NCBI RefSeq assembly: GCF_024741815.1 | Contig: NZ_CP102951.1 | Location: forward strand, 905,001 to 969,000 | Reading direction: 5' to 3' | Source of the DNA: Pseudomonas sp. LS1212 | GTDB taxonomy: Bacteria; Pseudomonadota; Gammaproteobacteria; Pseudomonadales; Pseudomonadaceae | Length of the DNA: 64,000 bases | Part shown: one piece after another, positions 63,303-64,000 of the stretch | How the letters are laid out: each line of letters starts with the position of its first letter | Numbering within the stretch: position 1 is the stretch's first letter | Made by a program: the position numbers and the translations under genes | Notes under the pieces: generated by a model | Databases searched by the model: none | Told to the model about the DNA's origin: nothing | The model's input: the letters and a program-made list of their open reading frames with translations, nothing else

Positions 63303-64000
63303 ATGTCGATTCACCCGCCATTTGCCCGTCGTCCCTGGCTTGCCTTGCTGCTGCTTTCGCCATCGTTGGCCTTGGCTGCAGAGACAACGACCCAGTTCGA
63401 CACAGTCAGCGTGACCGCGACCCGCACCGAGCAGACCTTGCTGCAAGTGCCGAGCACCGTTTCGGTCCATACCGAACGCGAAATCGACCAGCACAACGAC
63501 AAGGACCTGAAGGACCTGGTGCGCTACGAACCGGGTGTTTCGGTCAGCGGCACCGGCGATCGTTTCGGCCTGAAGGGCGCCAATATCCGCGGCATCGACG
63601 GCAACCGCGTCCTGACCCAGGTCGACGGCGTGCGTGTGCCGCAGAGCAACTTCTTCAGCCCGTTCCAGGATGTGCGCAGCAACTACGTCGACCTCGATAC
63701 CGTGAAGACCGTGGAAATCATCCGTGGGCCGGCGTCTTCGCTGTACGGCAGTGACGCCATCGGCGGTGCGGTCAGCTACCTGACCAAGGATGCCGGTAAC
63801 TACCTCGACGAAGGCGACGACACCTACGCCCGTCTGAAAACCGGCTACGACGGCAGCGACGACAGCTGGCAGCGCAGCGCCACCTTCGCCGGCCGCCTGG
63901 GCAGCGTCGACGGTTTGCTCCATCTGGGACGTCGCGATGGCCAGTCCACCGACACCTGGGGCGGCAGCGGCGGTACCGGCAGCAGTCGCGAAGAGGCCAA
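63303..64000 (+). CDS. phuR: TonB-dependent heme receptor, 5' part
   Basis: The 232 visible codons encode a signal peptide (about 1-26, ending LALAAE), a TonB box-like stretch (FDTVSVTATRTEQTLL) and the plug domain with NIRGIDGNRVLTQVDG and EIIRGPASSLYGSDAIGGAV. The ATG at 63303 has AGGAG 8 nt upstream. The gene runs past the window end; the barrel and heme-binding His residues are not visible. The position opposite tonB-phuSTUVW identifies it as the heme receptor. Confidence 0.92.
   Translation, partial: MSIHPPFARRPWLALLLLSPSLALAAETTTQFDTVSVTATRTEQTLLQVPSTVSVHTEREIDQHNDKDLKDLVRYEPGVSVSGTGDRFGLKGANIRGIDGNRVLTQVDGVRVPQSNFFSPFQDVRSNYVDLDTVKTVEIIRGPASSLYGSDAIGGAVSYLTKDAGNYLDEGDDTYARLKTGYDGSDDSWQRSATFAGRLGSVDGLLHLGRRDGQSTDTWGGSGGTGSSREEA

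Overview
The window is a contiguous piece of a GC-rich gammaproteobacterial chromosome, almost certainly a Pseudomonas of the putida/fluorescens type. The evidence is the Pseudomonas-type 23S/5S rRNA ends, the GCGGGCAAGCCCGC REP elements, the genus-typical families (DUF6124, a PA4642-family protein, LbcA, MksBEF, the Phu heme system) and a gene order that, from memory, follows the P. aeruginosa PA4640-PA4690 region. No prophage, integrase, IS element or CRISPR array was seen. It looks like core chromosome with local decay and rearrangement.

Layout. 1-820: end of an rRNA operon (23S 3' end, 5S, terminator). 944-4506: a LetAB/Pqi-type lipid transport operon, with LetA split into two genes and an MCE protein carrying six MCE repeats. 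4585-9378: MksF-MksE-MksB condensin (minus strand). 9556-10780: probable DNA polymerase III psi subunit plus rimI. 10.8-14.8 kb: a patchy stretch with a carbonic anhydrase, a frameshifted gene, an M15-type peptidase, a DUF6124 gene behind a highly structured leader, and tRNA-Met. 14.9-23.1 kb: fsr, ychF-pth, rplY, prs, tRNA-Gln, ispE-lolB-lbcA. 23.3-28.7 kb: hemA-prfA-prmC-moeB-murI and pagL. 28.7-32.2 kb: a degenerate short-chain dehydrogenase, a CarH/LitR-like MerR regulator, a YbgA/DUF1722 gene and a renalase-like flavoprotein, with three paired TGTACA half-sites at the promoters. 32.3-37.4 kb: a TIGR01777 epimerase, hemH, uraA-upp, hpt and a WbuC cupin. 37.5-49.2 kb: small conserved genes, mqo, an acyltransferase, a CPXCG/DUF2007 pair, an SRAP protein with altered active site, an M48 lipoprotein protease, a manganese exporter behind a yybP-ykoY riboswitch, rsmC, a 2-hydroxyacid dehydrogenase and a LysE exporter. 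49.3-57.6 kb: an acyl-CoA ligase/DUF1302/DUF1329/LuxR-LAL cluster. 57.6-64.0 kb: a heme uptake locus (tonB-phuSTUV-phuW, divergent from phuR), with phuR cut by the window end.

Several genes work together. LetA-like and MCE proteins move lipids across the envelope. MksBEF organises DNA. HemA and HemH sit at the start and end of heme synthesis, while Phu imports heme. upp-uraA and hpt salvage nucleobases. LolB and LbcA act at the outer membrane. The most promising leads for something undescribed are the paired TGTACA operator system near the MerR gene, the multi-hairpin leader of the DUF6124 gene, the SRAP protein with an apparent Asn/His exchange, and the 13-G tract in front of upp.
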